DNA of 64,000 nt from Sphingopyxis sp. 113P3. GTDB lineage: Bacteria > Pseudomonadota > Alphaproteobacteria > Sphingomonadales > Sphingomonadaceae. Below, piece by piece: positions 1 through 8,525 of this stretch. The notes beneath the pieces were generated by a model. The model saw only the letters and a list, made by a program, of their open reading frames with translations, was not told where the DNA came from and did not search any database. The stretch lies in NCBI RefSeq assembly GCF_001278035.1, contig NZ_CP009452.1, positions 3,753,501 to 3,817,500 of the forward strand, written 5' to 3'. Positions within the stretch are counted from its first letter, which is position 1; each line of letters opens with the position of its first letter. Position numbers and translations under genes: made by a program.

Positions 1-529
1 CGGCGGGAAGAACAGCCGGACCGAGGAAATTGTCGGTGCGGGTATCGGCGCGGTCGCAGGCGCGGGCGTCGGCTATTATATGGACCAGCAGGAAAAGAAG
101 CTGCGCGAACGCACGGCTGGCACCGGCATTGACGTCGAGCGCCAGGGCGACCAGCTCGTCCTCAACATGCCCGGCGACGTCACGTTCGACCTCAACAGCG
201 CCGTGGTCAAAAGCCAGTTCCGCAGCGCGCTCGACAGCGTCGCCTCGACGCTCGGCGAATATCCAAGCACCTATATCGACATTTACGGTCACACCGATTC
301 GTCGGGCAGCGATAGCTATAATCAGGGCCTCTCCGAACGCCGCGCCGCTTCGGTGGCCGACTATCTCGCGACCCGCGGCGTCCAACGCGCCCGCATGGCA
401 ACGATGGGCTATGGCGAATCGCAGCTCAAATGCACGCCCGAAACCACCGAGGCTGACCGTCAGTGCAACCGCCGCGTCGAAATTCGTATCGCGCCGGTCA
501 CCCAGAACGACGTCAACGCAGCTCGGTAA
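1..529 (+). CDS. OmpA-family envelope protein (5' end outside window)
   Basis: The reading frame is open from base 2 and ends at the TAA at 527-529, giving about 175 visible residues; the true start lies before the window. The first visible stretch (IVGAGIGAVAGAGVGYY) is a glycine-zipper segment, likely membrane-embedded. It is followed by an OmpA-like peptidoglycan-binding domain containing VTFDLNSAVV, then GHTDSSGSDSYNQGLSERRA and the terminal RRVEIRI. The Asp of GHTD and the Arg of SERRA are the usual ligands of diaminopimelate in this family. The layout (glycine zipper plus OmpA domain) resembles YiaD/Pal-like envelope lipoproteins, but the lipobox would be off the window. Probable role: anchoring the outer membrane to peptidoglycan. 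It converges with the marC-like gene. Confidence 0.9.
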   Translation, partial: GGKNSRTEEIVGAGIGAVAGAGVGYYMDQQEKKLRERTAGTGIDVERQGDQLVLNMPGDVTFDLNSAVVKSQFRSALDSVASTLGEYPSTYIDIYGHTDSSGSDSYNQGLSERRAASVADYLATRGVQRARMATMGYGESQLKCTPETTEADRQCNRRVEIRIAPVTQNDVNAAR

Positions 530-538
530 TCGTCAAGG

Positions 539-560
539 CCCCTCCCCCGCTGGGGAGGGG
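539..560. terminator. GC-rich hairpin between convergent genes
   Basis: A perfect 9-bp stem (CCCCTCCCC at 539-547, GGGGAGGGG at 552-560) with a 4-nt loop lies exactly between the OmpA-family stop and the marC-like stop. There is no clear T-run, so it may act as a bidirectional terminator or be a copy of a dispersed palindrome. A related hairpin occurs at 28508-28541. Confidence 0.55.
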
Positions 561-1190
561 TCACCCGAGGCTCGGGAAGCTCGCCTTGAGCCCGTCGATC
601 ACGAACTGGGCGGCGAGCGCGGCAAGCAGCACACCGAGCAGCCGGGTGATCACCGCCTCACCCTTGCCGCCAATCAGCCGCATCAGCGGCCCTGCGGTCA
701 GCAACGCCGCGAGCGTGATGGCGAGAACGAGCAGCAATGCGCCGAAGATGACGAGCGCACGGTCGAGCCCGTTGTTCTGGGCGACGAGCAGCATGACGGA
801 CGCGATCGAGCCCGGGCCCGCGAGCATTGGCATTGCCATCGGAAAGACCGAAACATCCTCGACCTCAGGGGTCGAACGTAGCTTCTCCGCGCGCTGTTCG
901 CGCCGCTCGGTGCGCTTCTCGAACACCATATCGATCGCAATGATGAAGAGCATGATGCCCCCCGCGATGCGGAAGCTATCGAGATCTATGTGGAGGAAGC
1001 TCAGCAGCGCTTCGCCGAACATCGCAAAGAAGATGAGGATTGCACCCGCAATCAGCGTAGCCCGGATCGCCATCGAGCGTCGCTGCGCCGCGTTTGCTCC
1101 GGCGGTCAGGCTGGCATAGATCGGCGCGCAGCCCGGCGGATCGATCACCACGAACAGCGTGACGAAAGCCGAGATGAAAAGATCGATCAC
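561..1190 (-). CDS. MarC family integral membrane protein
   Basis: This 209-residue protein has about six hydrophobic segments and the MarC-family start VIDLFISAFVTLFVVIDPPG, in which DPPG is the family hallmark. The function of MarC proteins is unsettled; the early link to multiple antibiotic resistance was not upheld. I chose the GTG at 1188-1190 because family homology begins there. It also overlaps the stop of the upstream lipoprotein gene as GTGA, implying translational coupling. A longer in-frame extension upstream (to 1301) is arginine/glycine rich and overlaps the neighbour, so I discard it. It is the last gene of the minus-strand chain that begins at 4663. Confidence 0.85.
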   Translation of the reverse strand: MIDLFISAFVTLFVVIDPPGCAPIYASLTAGANAAQRRSMAIRATLIAGAILIFFAMFGEALLSFLHIDLDSFRIAGGIMLFIIAIDMVFEKRTERREQRAEKLRSTPEVEDVSVFPMAMPMLAGPGSIASVMLLVAQNNGLDRALVIFGALLLVLAITLAALLTAGPLMRLIGGKGEAVITRLLGVLLAALAAQFVIDGLKASFPSLG

Positions 1191-1855
1191 GGCTTGGTCG
1201 GCGCCGCGACCTGATCGTCGATTACCGGCGCCATCGCGCTGCCATCCCACATTTGGACCGTTACGCGGCGCGACCCGTCCGGGCGAACGGTCGAGGTCCA
1301 CGCGAGCGTCTGGTCGGACGACAGACCAACGGCCGTATCACCGCCTGTCTCTGCCGGCTGCGCAGCCGTGGGCCGCGACCCGCAAACGGCCTGCTTCGAC
1401 TCGATGAAATCCGGTGCCTCACGCGGCGTTTCGAGTGCGTCGCCATGATCGAGCACCCAGCGAAGGTCCCCGCGCATCGGATCGCGTCGCCAGACTGTTG
1501 TGAAATAGCCCTGCGCGGGCCCGTTCTGCCACGCGCCGGTGGTTGCGCCGGCATTGCCATCACAGCTCACATATACCGCATGCGCCTGCCACCTCACCGA
1601 AGTAGCGGGATCCTTCTTCGAACGGAGCCACTCGCGCGCATTCACTCGCTCCGGGACGAACATGACTGCGTCCGCCGCCGATGTCTCGCGAAAGGCGGTC
1701 CACTGCCCCTTGTCCTGCGCGAGCCGTGCAAAGGCGATTTCAGCCGCGATGTAGGCGCTGGGGTTGGCGCCGAGCGGACGGTTGTAAATATCGCCGCCGG
1801 GCGCGCAGCCCCCAAGCAGCGCGGAACAGGCGGCGACCAGCGCCAGCGCGCGCAT
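1187..1855 (-). CDS. Predicted lipoprotein, SnoaL/NTF2-like
   Basis: This 222-residue protein begins with a lipoprotein signal ([17 protein letters not shown], lipobox LGGC with Cys17). The body (AEIAFARLAQDKGQWTAFRE, later WRRDPMRGDLRWVLDHGD) has the pattern of a SnoaL-like/NTF2 fold often annotated as DUF4440, but I cannot name a substrate. The tail is Pro/Thr rich. The start ATG overlaps the folD stop as ATGA, and its own stop overlaps the marC-like start as GTGA, so it is translationally coupled on both sides. It is probably an outer-membrane or periplasmic lipoprotein of unknown role. Confidence 0.75.
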   Translation of the reverse strand: MRALALVAACSALLGGCAPGGDIYNRPLGANPSAYIAAEIAFARLAQDKGQWTAFRETSAADAVMFVPERVNAREWLRSKKDPATSVRWQAHAVYVSCDGNAGATTGAWQNGPAQGYFTTVWRRDPMRGDLRWVLDHGDALETPREAPDFIESKQAVCGSRPTAAQPAETGGDTAVGLSSDQTLAWTSTVRPDGSRRVTVQMWDGSAMAPVIDDQVAAPTKP

Positions 1856-2748
1856 CAGAAGCCCTCCGGGTCGGAAAGCCCGGCGCGGCGATGCGCGGCA
1901 ACGAGCGTGTTGCGAAGCAGGCAGGCAATGGTCATCGGCCCCACGCCGCCGGGCACCGGGGTAATCGCCGCCGCAGCCGCTGCCGCTTCCTCATAGGCAA
2001 CATCGCCGACCAGGCGTCCCTTGGCCGCGCCCTCGGCGGGCGGCAGGCGGTTGATGCCGACATCGATGACCACTGCGCCGGGCTTGATCCAATCGCCGCG
2101 CACCATTTCGGGCCGCCCGACAGCAGCGACGACGATGTCGGCGCGCCGAACCAGATCGGGCAGGTCCTTCGTGCGGCTGTGCGCCATCGTGACGGTGCAA
2201 TTGGCGCCGAGCAGCAAGGCCGCCATCGGCTTGCCGACGAGGATCGATCGGCCGATCACCACCGCGTCCTTCCCCGACAGGTCGCCCAGCCGGTCCTGCA
2301 GCAGAAGCAAACAGCCATAGGGCGTGCAGGGGACCATCCCCGGAATGCCGAGCGCGAGCCGCCCCGCACTCACGGGGGTCAGCCCGTCGACATCCTTGTC
2401 GGGGTCGATCGTCGCAACCGCCGCCTGCTCGTCGAGATGGTGAGGGAGCGGCAGCTGCAACAAGATCCCATCGACCGTCTCGTCGGCATTGAGCTGCGCC
2501 AGCAGCCCCTCGACCTCGGCCTGCGCCGCGTCGGCGGGGAGCCGATGTTCAAAGCTCGCCATGCCGGCCGCGAGGGTCGCCTTCCCCTTCGAGGCCACAT
2601 AGACCGCGCTCGCCGGATCATCGCCGACAAGCACCACGGCAAGGCCGGGCACGCGGCCCGTCGCTGCCTCGAACGCGGGAACCGCGTCGGCAATTCGCAG
2701 GCGCAGGGCCGCCGCAAACGCCTTGCCGTCGATGATGTCGGACGTCAT
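1855..2748 (-). CDS. folD: Methylenetetrahydrofolate dehydrogenase / cyclohydrolase FolD
   Basis: FolD interconverts 5,10-methylene-, methenyl- and 10-formyl-tetrahydrofolate in the cytosol, supplying one-carbon units. The 297-residue length is normal. Visible motifs are YVASKGKA near residue 50 with the catalytic lysine, DKDVDGLTP near 115, the NADP-binding stretch [16 protein letters not shown] near 160, and [10 protein letters not shown] near 265. The ATG overlaps the stop of the yggT-like gene as ATGA and the stop overlaps the next lipoprotein start, so it sits in the middle of a coupled chain. Confidence 0.96.
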   Translation of the reverse strand: MTSDIIDGKAFAAALRLRIADAVPAFEAATGRVPGLAVVLVGDDPASAVYVASKGKATLAAGMASFEHRLPADAAQAEVEGLLAQLNADETVDGILLQLPLPHHLDEQAAVATIDPDKDVDGLTPVSAGRLALGIPGMVPCTPYGCLLLLQDRLGDLSGKDAVVIGRSILVGKPMAALLLGANCTVTMAHSRTKDLPDLVRRADIVVAAVGRPEMVRGDWIKPGAVVIDVGINRLPPAEGAAKGRLVGDVAYEEAAAAAAAITPVPGGVGPMTIACLLRNTLVAAHRRAGLSDPEGF

Positions 2749-3056
2749 CAGATCACCCCGGCGTTGATGCCGAGCGTGTAAAGATAGTTCATCACTGGAC
2801 CACGCAGGATGATGAGCAGGATCAGCACCACCATTGGCGTCAGGTCGATGCCGCCAAAATCGGGCATGATACGACGAAACGGGCGATAGAGCGGTTCGGT
2901 GATCCTCTCGAGCACGTACCAGAGTTGGCGCACAAACTCATTGTGAGTGTTGATCACGTTGAAGGCGAGCAGCCACGACATCACCGCCTGAATGATGATG
3001 ATCCACCACAGGATGTTGAGGAGGATCGACAGAATCTGAAGGAGCATCAGGTACAT
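2748..3056 (-). CDS. YggT family membrane protein
   Basis: This small protein of 102 residues contains two hydrophobic segments ([19 protein letters not shown] near residues 4-22 and [17 protein letters not shown] near 72-88). They flank the conserved loop [21 protein letters not shown], typical of YggT. Members of the family affect ion tolerance, shape or division in other bacteria, but the biochemical role is not settled. The ATG at 3054-3056 follows the argB stop by 36 bp, and its stop overlaps the folD ATG. Pairing with folD and argB on one transcript is likely. Confidence 0.9.
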   Translation of the reverse strand: MYLMLLQILSILLNILWWIIIIQAVMSWLLAFNVINTHNEFVRQLWYVLERITEPLYRPFRRIMPDFGGIDLTPMVVLILLIILRGPVMNYLYTLGINAGVI

Positions 3057-3092
3057 TAAGGTCTCCGGCCGGGTTCGTCGGGGTGCGCCACC

Positions 3093-4001
3093 CTAGCGAT
3101 GAATGAGCGTTCCCGCACCCCGTGCAGTGAAAATTTCAAGCAGCATCGCGTGCGGGATCCGCCCGTCAAGGATGACCGCCGCCTCGACCCCGGTGTCGAC
3201 CGCAGACAGACAGGTATCGACCTTTGGAATCATGCCGCCGGTGATCGTCCCGTCCTTCTTCAGCGCGTCGATCCCCATGCGGTCGAGATCGGTGAGCAGC
3301 GTCCCCGACTTGTCGAGCACCCCGGCGACATCGGTAAGCAGGAAGAAGCGCTTGGCGCCAAGCGCGCCGGCAATCGCCCCCGCCATGGTATCGGCGTTGA
3401 TATTATAGGTTGCGCCATCGGCTCCGAGCGCGACCGGCGCGACGACCGGGATGAAATGGTCGCTGGCAAGATTGGTCAGGATCGTCGGATCGACGCTCAC
3501 CGGTTCGCCGACGAAGCCGAGGTCGACATGGCGCTCGATCCCCGAATTGGGGTCAGGCTCGCTCCGCCGGACTTTCTCGGCGAGGACCAGATTCGCATCC
3601 TTGCCCGAAATGCCAACGGCGCGCCCGCCGAGCCCCGCGATCCATCCGACGATCTCCTTGTTGATCTTGCCGGCAAGAACCATTTCGGCGACCTCGGCCG
3701 TCGCGGCATCGGTGACGCGAAGCCCGCCGACGAAGGTCGACTCGATCCCGAGTTGCTTGAGCATCGCGCCGATCTGCGGCCCGCCGCCGTGAACAACCAC
3801 CGGGTTGATCCCGACGGCCTTGAGCAGCACGACGTCCTCGGCGAAATCGCGCTGCGCCTCCGGATCGCCCATCGCATGGCCGCCATATTTGATCACGAAG
3901 GTCTCGCCGGCATAGCGCTGCAGATAGGGCAGCGCCTCGACGAGCGTTTCGGCCTTGGCGAGAAGATCGGGCATTTTCGAGGGATCGGCGGGAGACGTCA
4001 T
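3093..4001 (-). CDS. argB: Acetylglutamate kinase ArgB
   Basis: ArgB phosphorylates N-acetyl-L-glutamate, the second step of arginine biosynthesis, in the cytosol. The 302-residue protein has the amino-acid-kinase fold: KYGGHAM with Lys38 for phosphate binding, [11 protein letters not shown] near 68-78, KINKEIVG near 112-119, [15 protein letters not shown] near 200 and [14 protein letters not shown] near 255. The extended N-terminal helix before residue 30 fits the arginine-inhibited hexameric class. The ATG overlaps the stop of the upstream transporter as ATGA. Confidence 0.97.
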   Translation of the reverse strand: MTSPADPSKMPDLLAKAETLVEALPYLQRYAGETFVIKYGGHAMGDPEAQRDFAEDVVLLKAVGINPVVVHGGGPQIGAMLKQLGIESTFVGGLRVTDAATAEVAEMVLAGKINKEIVGWIAGLGGRAVGISGKDANLVLAEKVRRSEPDPNSGIERHVDLGFVGEPVSVDPTILTNLASDHFIPVVAPVALGADGATYNINADTMAGAIAGALGAKRFFLLTDVAGVLDKSGTLLTDLDRMGIDALKKDGTITGGMIPKVDTCLSAVDTGVEAAVILDGRIPHAMLLEIFTARGAGTLIHR

Positions 4002-4663
4002 GCCCGGGCCTCCCCTGCGGGCGTGCTCGCCCCGTCGAGCCGCCGTCCAATCGCAACCACCGCCATGACAAGCAGCGGCACCATCACCGCCGAGAGCACG
4101 ACCTTGGCAACCATCTGTCCCAGCATCAACTCGCCGATCGGGCGAACGCCATAGAAGCTGACCGTGATGAAAATCAGCGTGTCGACGATCTGGCTGAGCG
4201 CCGCCGCGATGAAACCGCGCAATGGCAGCAGGCGGCCGTTGTTCGCGGTCATGCGCGAGAAGAGCCAGACGTTGAGGCTGACCGACACACCATAGGCGAG
4301 GATCCCCGCGGCCATCATGCGCCAGCCCTGTCCGACGATGATCGGGAACGCCTCCTTGGCAGGCTCGTACATTCCGGGATCGGTCGGCAGCCTCAGGACG
4401 AACAGCGCGAGAAGGATTGCGAGAATCAGCGGGATGAAGCCAAGCCGCACCAACCGGTCTGCGACGACACGCCCATGGAGTTCGGCGATGCCACTCGAAA
4501 TCGCGATCAACGTCAGAAAGGGAAAGATACCCGCCTCGACCGCCAGCGGTCCGAGTGCGACCTGCTTGGCGCCCAGAAAGCCGCCGAGCGGGACCATGCC
4601 GCCATAGAGGATCGCAAAGAGCAACAGCGAGGGCGCGAGCGTGCGCGGGGACGAGCTTTCCAT
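3998..4663 (-). CDS. Queuosine precursor transporter (YhhQ/VUT family)
   Basis: This 221-residue integral membrane protein has about six hydrophobic segments and matches the YhhQ/VUT pattern: [24 protein letters not shown] near 27-50, a GIAELHG stretch near 57-63, and [18 protein letters not shown] near 155-172 with the DT pair. YhhQ homologues import 7-cyano- or 7-aminomethyl-7-deazaguanine for queuosine modification of tRNA. A GluQ gene, which modifies queuosine in tRNA-Asp, lies at 14956-15807. Start ATG at 4661-4663. It heads the minus-strand chain and overlaps argB by 4 bp. Confidence 0.82.
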   Translation of the reverse strand: MESSSPRTLAPSLLLFAILYGGMVPLGGFLGAKQVALGPLAVEAGIFPFLTLIAISSGIAELHGRVVADRLVRLGFIPLILAILLALFVLRLPTDPGMYEPAKEAFPIIVGQGWRMMAAGILAYGVSVSLNVWLFSRMTANNGRLLPLRGFIAAALSQIVDTLIFITVSFYGVRPIGELMLGQMVAKVVLSAVMVPLLVMAVVAIGRRLDGASTPAGEARA

Positions 4664-5141
4664 CGGCGCCGCTTAATCGCTTTTGTGCGGCGTGGGAAGA
4701 TGCGCTCCACCGGGCGGATTATGTTTGCGGGAGGAAGGCGTCGGGCGCCCCTCGCAGCGCCATCCGGTGGGCGGCGGGTTGAAGAAATGGCTGGCGCGCA
4801 AAATCAGGATGACGCGGCGCTCTCTTTCGAAAGCTCGGCACTTCGGCAGGGCGACTGCGCAAGGGCCTAAGGTGAGCGGATCCATCGTAGAACCGGTGCC
4901 TGCGGCTGAGGGCCCCTCGGCCGCCGGCTGGCCCAGTCCCAGCGGGCCTGCGCGAGCAAGATCGCCACGACCGTGCCCGCCCCCCCCAGCGCCCCTCCCC
5001 AGGCAATGTGATGGGAAAGCAATGGGCCGCCCGCCAGGCACCCACCCCCGGTGTTGCGATGGAAGGAGTGCAGCTACCCTTGCCCCGGCGCCAAAGCCCG
5101 CTAGACAGGCCCGGTAAACTTGCGGGGGACGCGACGAGAAT
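4664..5141. other. 478-bp intergenic region without a recognisable gene
   Basis: This is the longest stretch with no supportable gene, between the divergent transporter genes at 4663 and 5142. Every frame that is open here either runs into a neighbour or has a low-complexity Pro/Arg/Ser translation typical of noncoding GC-rich DNA. There are C-rich tracts near 4979-5000 and a short GC palindrome around 4908-4920. Promoters for both flanking genes must lie here, but I could not identify convincing boxes. It may contain a dispersed noncoding repeat. Confidence 0.5.
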
Positions 5142-6383
5142 ATGGAACGCCTGATTGGTCTGCTGGGGATCGCTGCATTGCTGGCGATCGCCATCGCTTT
5201 TTCGTCGAACCGCCGCTGGATCCGGCTGCGCGTCGTCATTCCCGCCTTTCTGCTGCAAGCAGGCTTCGCGCTGCTCGTGATCGGAACGCCATGGGGCCGC
5301 GCGGTCGTTCAAGCGATGTCGAACGGCGTCTCGAACCTGCTCGGCTATGCGAAGGCAGGAACCGATTTCATCTTCGGCCCCCTCGCCTCGCCCGAAATGG
5401 GCGCAAACAGCTTCGCGATCGCGGCGCTGCCGGTCATCATCTTTTTCGCTTCGCTGATCTCGATCCTTTATTATCTCGGCATCATGCAGCTGGTGATCAA
5501 ATGGGTCGGCGGCGCGATCCAGAAGGTCACCGGCATCACCAAGGTCGAAAGTCTTGGTGCCGCGGCGAACATCTTCGTCGGTCAGTCCGAATCGCCGCTC
5601 GTCATCCGTCCCTATCTTGCGAGCCTGACACCCTCGCAGCTTTTCACCGTGATGACGGTCGGGATGGCGGGGGTCGCAGGAACCATTCTCGGCGCCTATG
5701 CAAGCATGATCGGCGAGCAGCTCCTTCCCTATCTGCTGGCGGCGAGCTTCATGTCGGCCCCGGGCGGCATCCTGATGGCGAAGATCATGATGCCCGACGA
5801 TCCCAAGGACCTCGGCATCGAGCCCGTGATCTTGCCCGAGGCGAGCCATGATGAAGAAACGCCCGCGAACATCATCATGGCCGCGGCGCAGGGGGCCCAG
5901 GCCGGCGTCAAGCTGGCTGTCGCGGTCGGCGCGATGGTGCTTGCCTTTGTCGCTCTCGTCGCGCTTGCCAACGGTTTGCTCGGCGGAATCGGGGGGTGGT
6001 TCGGATATCCCGATCTGTCGTTCCAGGCGATCATCGGCGCCATCTTTCGCCCGGTGATGTGGCTGATGGGTGTGCCATGGGACGAAAGCGCCGTCGTGGG
6101 CGGGCTGTTCGGGACCAAGGTCGTGCTCAACGAGTTCGTGGCCTTCATCGACCTCGGCAAGGTCCAGGGCGACCTTTCGGCCATCTCGGTTGCCATTGCG
6201 ACCTTTGCGCTGTGCGGCTTTGCCAATTTCAGCTCGATCGCAATCCAGATGGCCGTGACCGGAGGGCTTGCGCCCAACCAGCGCCCAATGATCGCGCGGC
6301 TGGGTCTCAAGGCGCTGCTCGCGGGGAGTCTATCGAACCTGATGTCGGCTGCGCTCGCCGGGTTGATGCTAGGGCTGGTCTAG
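5142..6383 (+). CDS. Concentrative nucleoside transporter (NupC/CNT family)
   Basis: CNT proteins take up nucleosides across the inner membrane with protons or sodium. The 413-residue length is typical. Conserved stretches are LLGYAKAGTDFIFGPLA near residues 62-78, then GQSESPLVIRPYL near 147-159 (the strongest family signature, lining the nucleoside site), SFMSAPGGILMAKIM near 203-217, and a C-terminal GTKVVLNEFVAF near 321-332 followed by CGFANFSSIAIQ. About eight to ten membrane segments are visible. The last 15 bp overlap the 3' end of the convergent ATP-grasp gene. Confidence 0.94.
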   Translation: MERLIGLLGIAALLAIAIAFSSNRRWIRLRVVIPAFLLQAGFALLVIGTPWGRAVVQAMSNGVSNLLGYAKAGTDFIFGPLASPEMGANSFAIAALPVIIFFASLISILYYLGIMQLVIKWVGGAIQKVTGITKVESLGAAANIFVGQSESPLVIRPYLASLTPSQLFTVMTVGMAGVAGTILGAYASMIGEQLLPYLLAASFMSAPGGILMAKIMMPDDPKDLGIEPVILPEASHDEETPANIIMAAAQGAQAGVKLAVAVGAMVLAFVALVALANGLLGGIGGWFGYPDLSFQAIIGAIFRPVMWLMGVPWDESAVVGGLFGTKVVLNEFVAFIDLGKVQGDLSAISVAIATFALCGFANFSSIAIQMAVTGGLAPNQRPMIARLGLKALLAGSLSNLMSAALAGLMLGLV

Positions 6384-7259
6384 CGGATCGGCGCGGCGCG
6401 CGGCGCGATCGAGCCAGTCACCCGCCGCCGATGCGCCCGCCCCCCGACCTTCGCGCGCCGCGCGCCACAGCTCGCCAAGCCAGAGGTCGATTGCGTCGGG
6501 TCGGAAGGGGTCGAGCCCCGACCCCGGGTAGAAGCTGATCTCGCCGAAGCGGGGCGCTCCGGCGACCTCGTAGAAATCGACGCGAATGAAATCGAAACCT
6601 TCGCCGAGCAATGCCGCCGCTGCGATCATGCGCGCGAGGCTCCGGGGCGGCGCCGGATCGGGCAGGCCGTCGGGCGCCGCAAGCCGCCTCCAGTCAGGAG
6701 TGAACAGCGCCCAGCTGTGCCCCGTCTCGCGATTGCGATGCACCTGAACCGCGGCGGGATAGCCCCCGAAAACGTAGATCTTGTAATCGATCGGTAGCCG
6801 GCGATCCTCGCCGACAAAGGGTTCGACGAGCAGGCCGCGCGGAATTTCACGGTAGAGCCATTCTCCCAACCAGCCGCCATAGCCATGGCGCATCCAGCGC
6901 GTGGCAGCGCGCCGGATTTCCGACCAGTCGGCCGAGACGTCGCGTACATAGCGGTTCTGGTTGCACCCGTGGCGCGCCTTGAGCACGAAGGGGGGCTGCC
7001 ACAGCGGTCGGTCGGGCAAGACCGTACCGTGCCATAGCGTCGGTGTTATCCAGTCGGGGCCGAGCAGTTCGGCGACATGAAACTTGACTGCGACCTTGTC
7101 CTGAAGCCGGGGCTGACGCGGGTCATGATCGAAGAGCTTGCGCCACTGCACCCACTCGGTGAAGCGCCGCGGGCTCGCAAGATTGAGCCGCCGCCGGTGC
7201 CGTGCAGCATAAAGAATGTGCGCGCGCAGCCGGTCCACGGCAGACGCGCCCGCGCTCAT
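6369..7259 (-). CDS. TupA-like ATP-grasp ligase
   Basis: This 296-residue protein of the TupA-type ATP-grasp family begins MSAGASAVDRLRAHILYAAR. Key segments are FVLKARHGCNQNRYV near residues 91-105 (ATP-binding lysine loop), IDYKIYVFGGYPAAVQVHR near 160-178, and FDFIRVDFYEVAG followed by FGEISFYPGSG near 222-248, which carries the metal-binding acidic and polar residues. The family name comes from a teichuronopeptide gene, and relatives are found in polysaccharide or peptide tailoring. Its ATG overlaps the stop of the DUF1989 gene as ATGA, so it is almost certainly co-translated with that gene and the haem oxygenase. That context suggests it ligates an amino-acid-like product. Its substrate is unknown. 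Confidence 0.82.
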   Translation of the reverse strand: MSAGASAVDRLRAHILYAARHRRRLNLASPRRFTEWVQWRKLFDHDPRQPRLQDKVAVKFHVAELLGPDWITPTLWHGTVLPDRPLWQPPFVLKARHGCNQNRYVRDVSADWSEIRRAATRWMRHGYGGWLGEWLYREIPRGLLVEPFVGEDRRLPIDYKIYVFGGYPAAVQVHRNRETGHSWALFTPDWRRLAAPDGLPDPAPPRSLARMIAAAALLGEGFDFIRVDFYEVAGAPRFGEISFYPGSGLDPFRPDAIDLWLGELWRAAREGRGAGASAAGDWLDRAARRADPLDQP

Positions 7260-7837
7260 TCCTCGATCCGGTAGGCGATCGGCTTGAAGCTACCGTTGTT
7301 CGATTGGGGCGCCGAGCAGGCAGTGAGCCCGATAATCAAATCGGCATGGGCAAGAAAGGTGATGCTGTCGCCCGCCTTGCTGAGCGGCGGGTCGACGCGC
7401 AACGCACCGGTCACGCCGTCGACGGGCACATTCATGAAACAGTTGAAGGCGACGGGGATCGCATCGGGCTCGATGCCATAGGGCGCAAGCGCCTCTGCAA
7501 GATTGCCGAAGCAGCCGCGGTGGGGGTTCGTATCGCCGTAGATGATGCGAAATGTATCGCGCGAGCAGGGCGTGAGCAGGAAATCGTGACGTCCAACGTC
7601 ATCCGCGACGATTTCGAGCAATATGTTGCTCCGGTTCGAATAGAGCTTGTCACCCGTCGAGAGATAAATACGGCTCGCATAGTCAAGCGTGCGGCCCGAC
7701 GAGATGACTTCGGCCACGTCGGCGCGGTTGAAAGCGAGAAGGTCGGCAACCTGCTCGCCGCGCGGATCGGTCACCACGAGCCGCTGCCCGCGATCGAGCG
7801 TGAAGGCCGTTCCCGAACGAGGTGCGATCTCAGGCAG
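7256..7837 (-). CDS. DUF1989 / urea carboxylase-associated family protein
   Basis: About 193 residues match DUF1989: IAPRSGTAFTLDRGQRLVV near the start, QVADLLAFNRAD, TPCSRDTF, HRGCFGNL, then FNCFMNVPVDG and a closing stretch ending near TACSAP. Known members CgdA and CgdB form a carboxyguanidine deiminase, so guanidine or ureido chemistry is the natural expectation. The start is problematic. The conserved region begins almost at the stop of the upstream gene and no in-frame ATG, GTG or TTG lies between. The only plausible initiator is a CTG at 7835-7837, eight bases after a GGAG. The alternative is a +1 frame change in the C5 run upstream that fuses it to the haem enzyme. Coordinates assume the CTG. 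Confidence 0.75.
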   Translation of the reverse strand: MPEIAPRSGTAFTLDRGQRLVVTDPRGEQVADLLAFNRADVAEVISSGRTLDYASRIYLSTGDKLYSNRSNILLEIVADDVGRHDFLLTPCSRDTFRIIYGDTNPHRGCFGNLAEALAPYGIEPDAIPVAFNCFMNVPVDGVTGALRVDPPLSKAGDSITFLAHADLIIGLTACSAPQSNNGSFKPIAYRIEE

Positions 7838-8525
7838 CGCGCGATCTCCGCATCGGGGGCAGGAAGGGACAGAACCAGTCGCCGTCCACCTCGCGCCCGC
7901 TGAACTGCGCGGCCGCGCTCGCATCGCCGAAATCGGCGAGCATCGGGTTGGGTGTTCCGGCGAGCGCGGTATCGCGCGCCATGATCGCCGAGCGCATCTT
8001 GTCATAAAGCCCGTCGCGCCGGAGCGCGGCGAACTGCGCTTGCAGATTGAAGACCAGCGCGGGCTGGTCGAAGCGGCGCGCAGGGCGGCTCGCTGCCGGA
8101 TGAAGCCCAACGATGAAATAGCCATGCCCCCCAAGGCTGAGGGCAAACCAGGGGCTGGCAGGATGCTCGCTGACCTCAGGATCGACAGGCGCGCCGCGGG
8201 CGGCGTCGCGGTCGGCCAGCGCCTGAAGCCGCGCCCACATTTGCGCCTCGAAGGTAGTCTCGTCGCGGGGAGCGGGTCCGCCGAACAAGACCGCAAGCGA
8301 GTGGAACCGCCGGCCGCTACCGCGCCAGAAAGCTTCCGCCGTCTCCTCAAGGGCGTCGAGAATTTTCTCGTCATCGCGCCCGCACGCAAGCGGCCCGGCT
8401 TCGACGATCGAGAGCCCCCCGGCGGCGAGCGCCGATTTGGCTCCCACGCAGGGAAACATCTGGTCGGCGATGCGCTCGGCAAAAGCCGCGCGGGCGGGAG
8501 ACTGGGAGGAAGGGAGGTTGGACAT
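7830..8525 (-). CDS. YqcI/YcgG (GntA-type) haem-dependent N-hydroxylase
   Basis: This 231-residue protein belongs to the YqcI/YcgG family. Conserved segments are MFPCVGAKSAL near residues 23-33, FHSLAVLFGG, HPASPWFALSLGGHGYFIVG, LHPAASRPARRFDQPALVFN, then NPMLADFG and FSGREVDGDWFCPF close to the C-terminus. Characterised members, such as GntA of guanitoxin biosynthesis, are haem-dependent oxygenases that hydroxylate guanidine nitrogens of arginine-like substrates. ATG at 8523-8525. It heads a three-gene unit with the DUF1989 protein and an ATP-grasp ligase. The reading frame ends at 7830, inside the beginning of the next conserved domain. Confidence 0.85.
   Translation of the reverse strand: MSNLPSSQSPARAAFAERIADQMFPCVGAKSALAAGGLSIVEAGPLACGRDDEKILDALEETAEAFWRGSGRRFHSLAVLFGGPAPRDETTFEAQMWARLQALADRDAARGAPVDPEVSEHPASPWFALSLGGHGYFIVGLHPAASRPARRFDQPALVFNLQAQFAALRRDGLYDKMRSAIMARDTALAGTPNPMLADFGDASAAAQFSGREVDGDWFCPFLPPMRRSRAA

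Noticed and set aside
3498-3505. CACCGGTT, resembling the core of the LacI-type operator, inside argB
   Set aside because: It lacks the outer arms, lies within a coding region and is far from any uronate promoter; a chance match.
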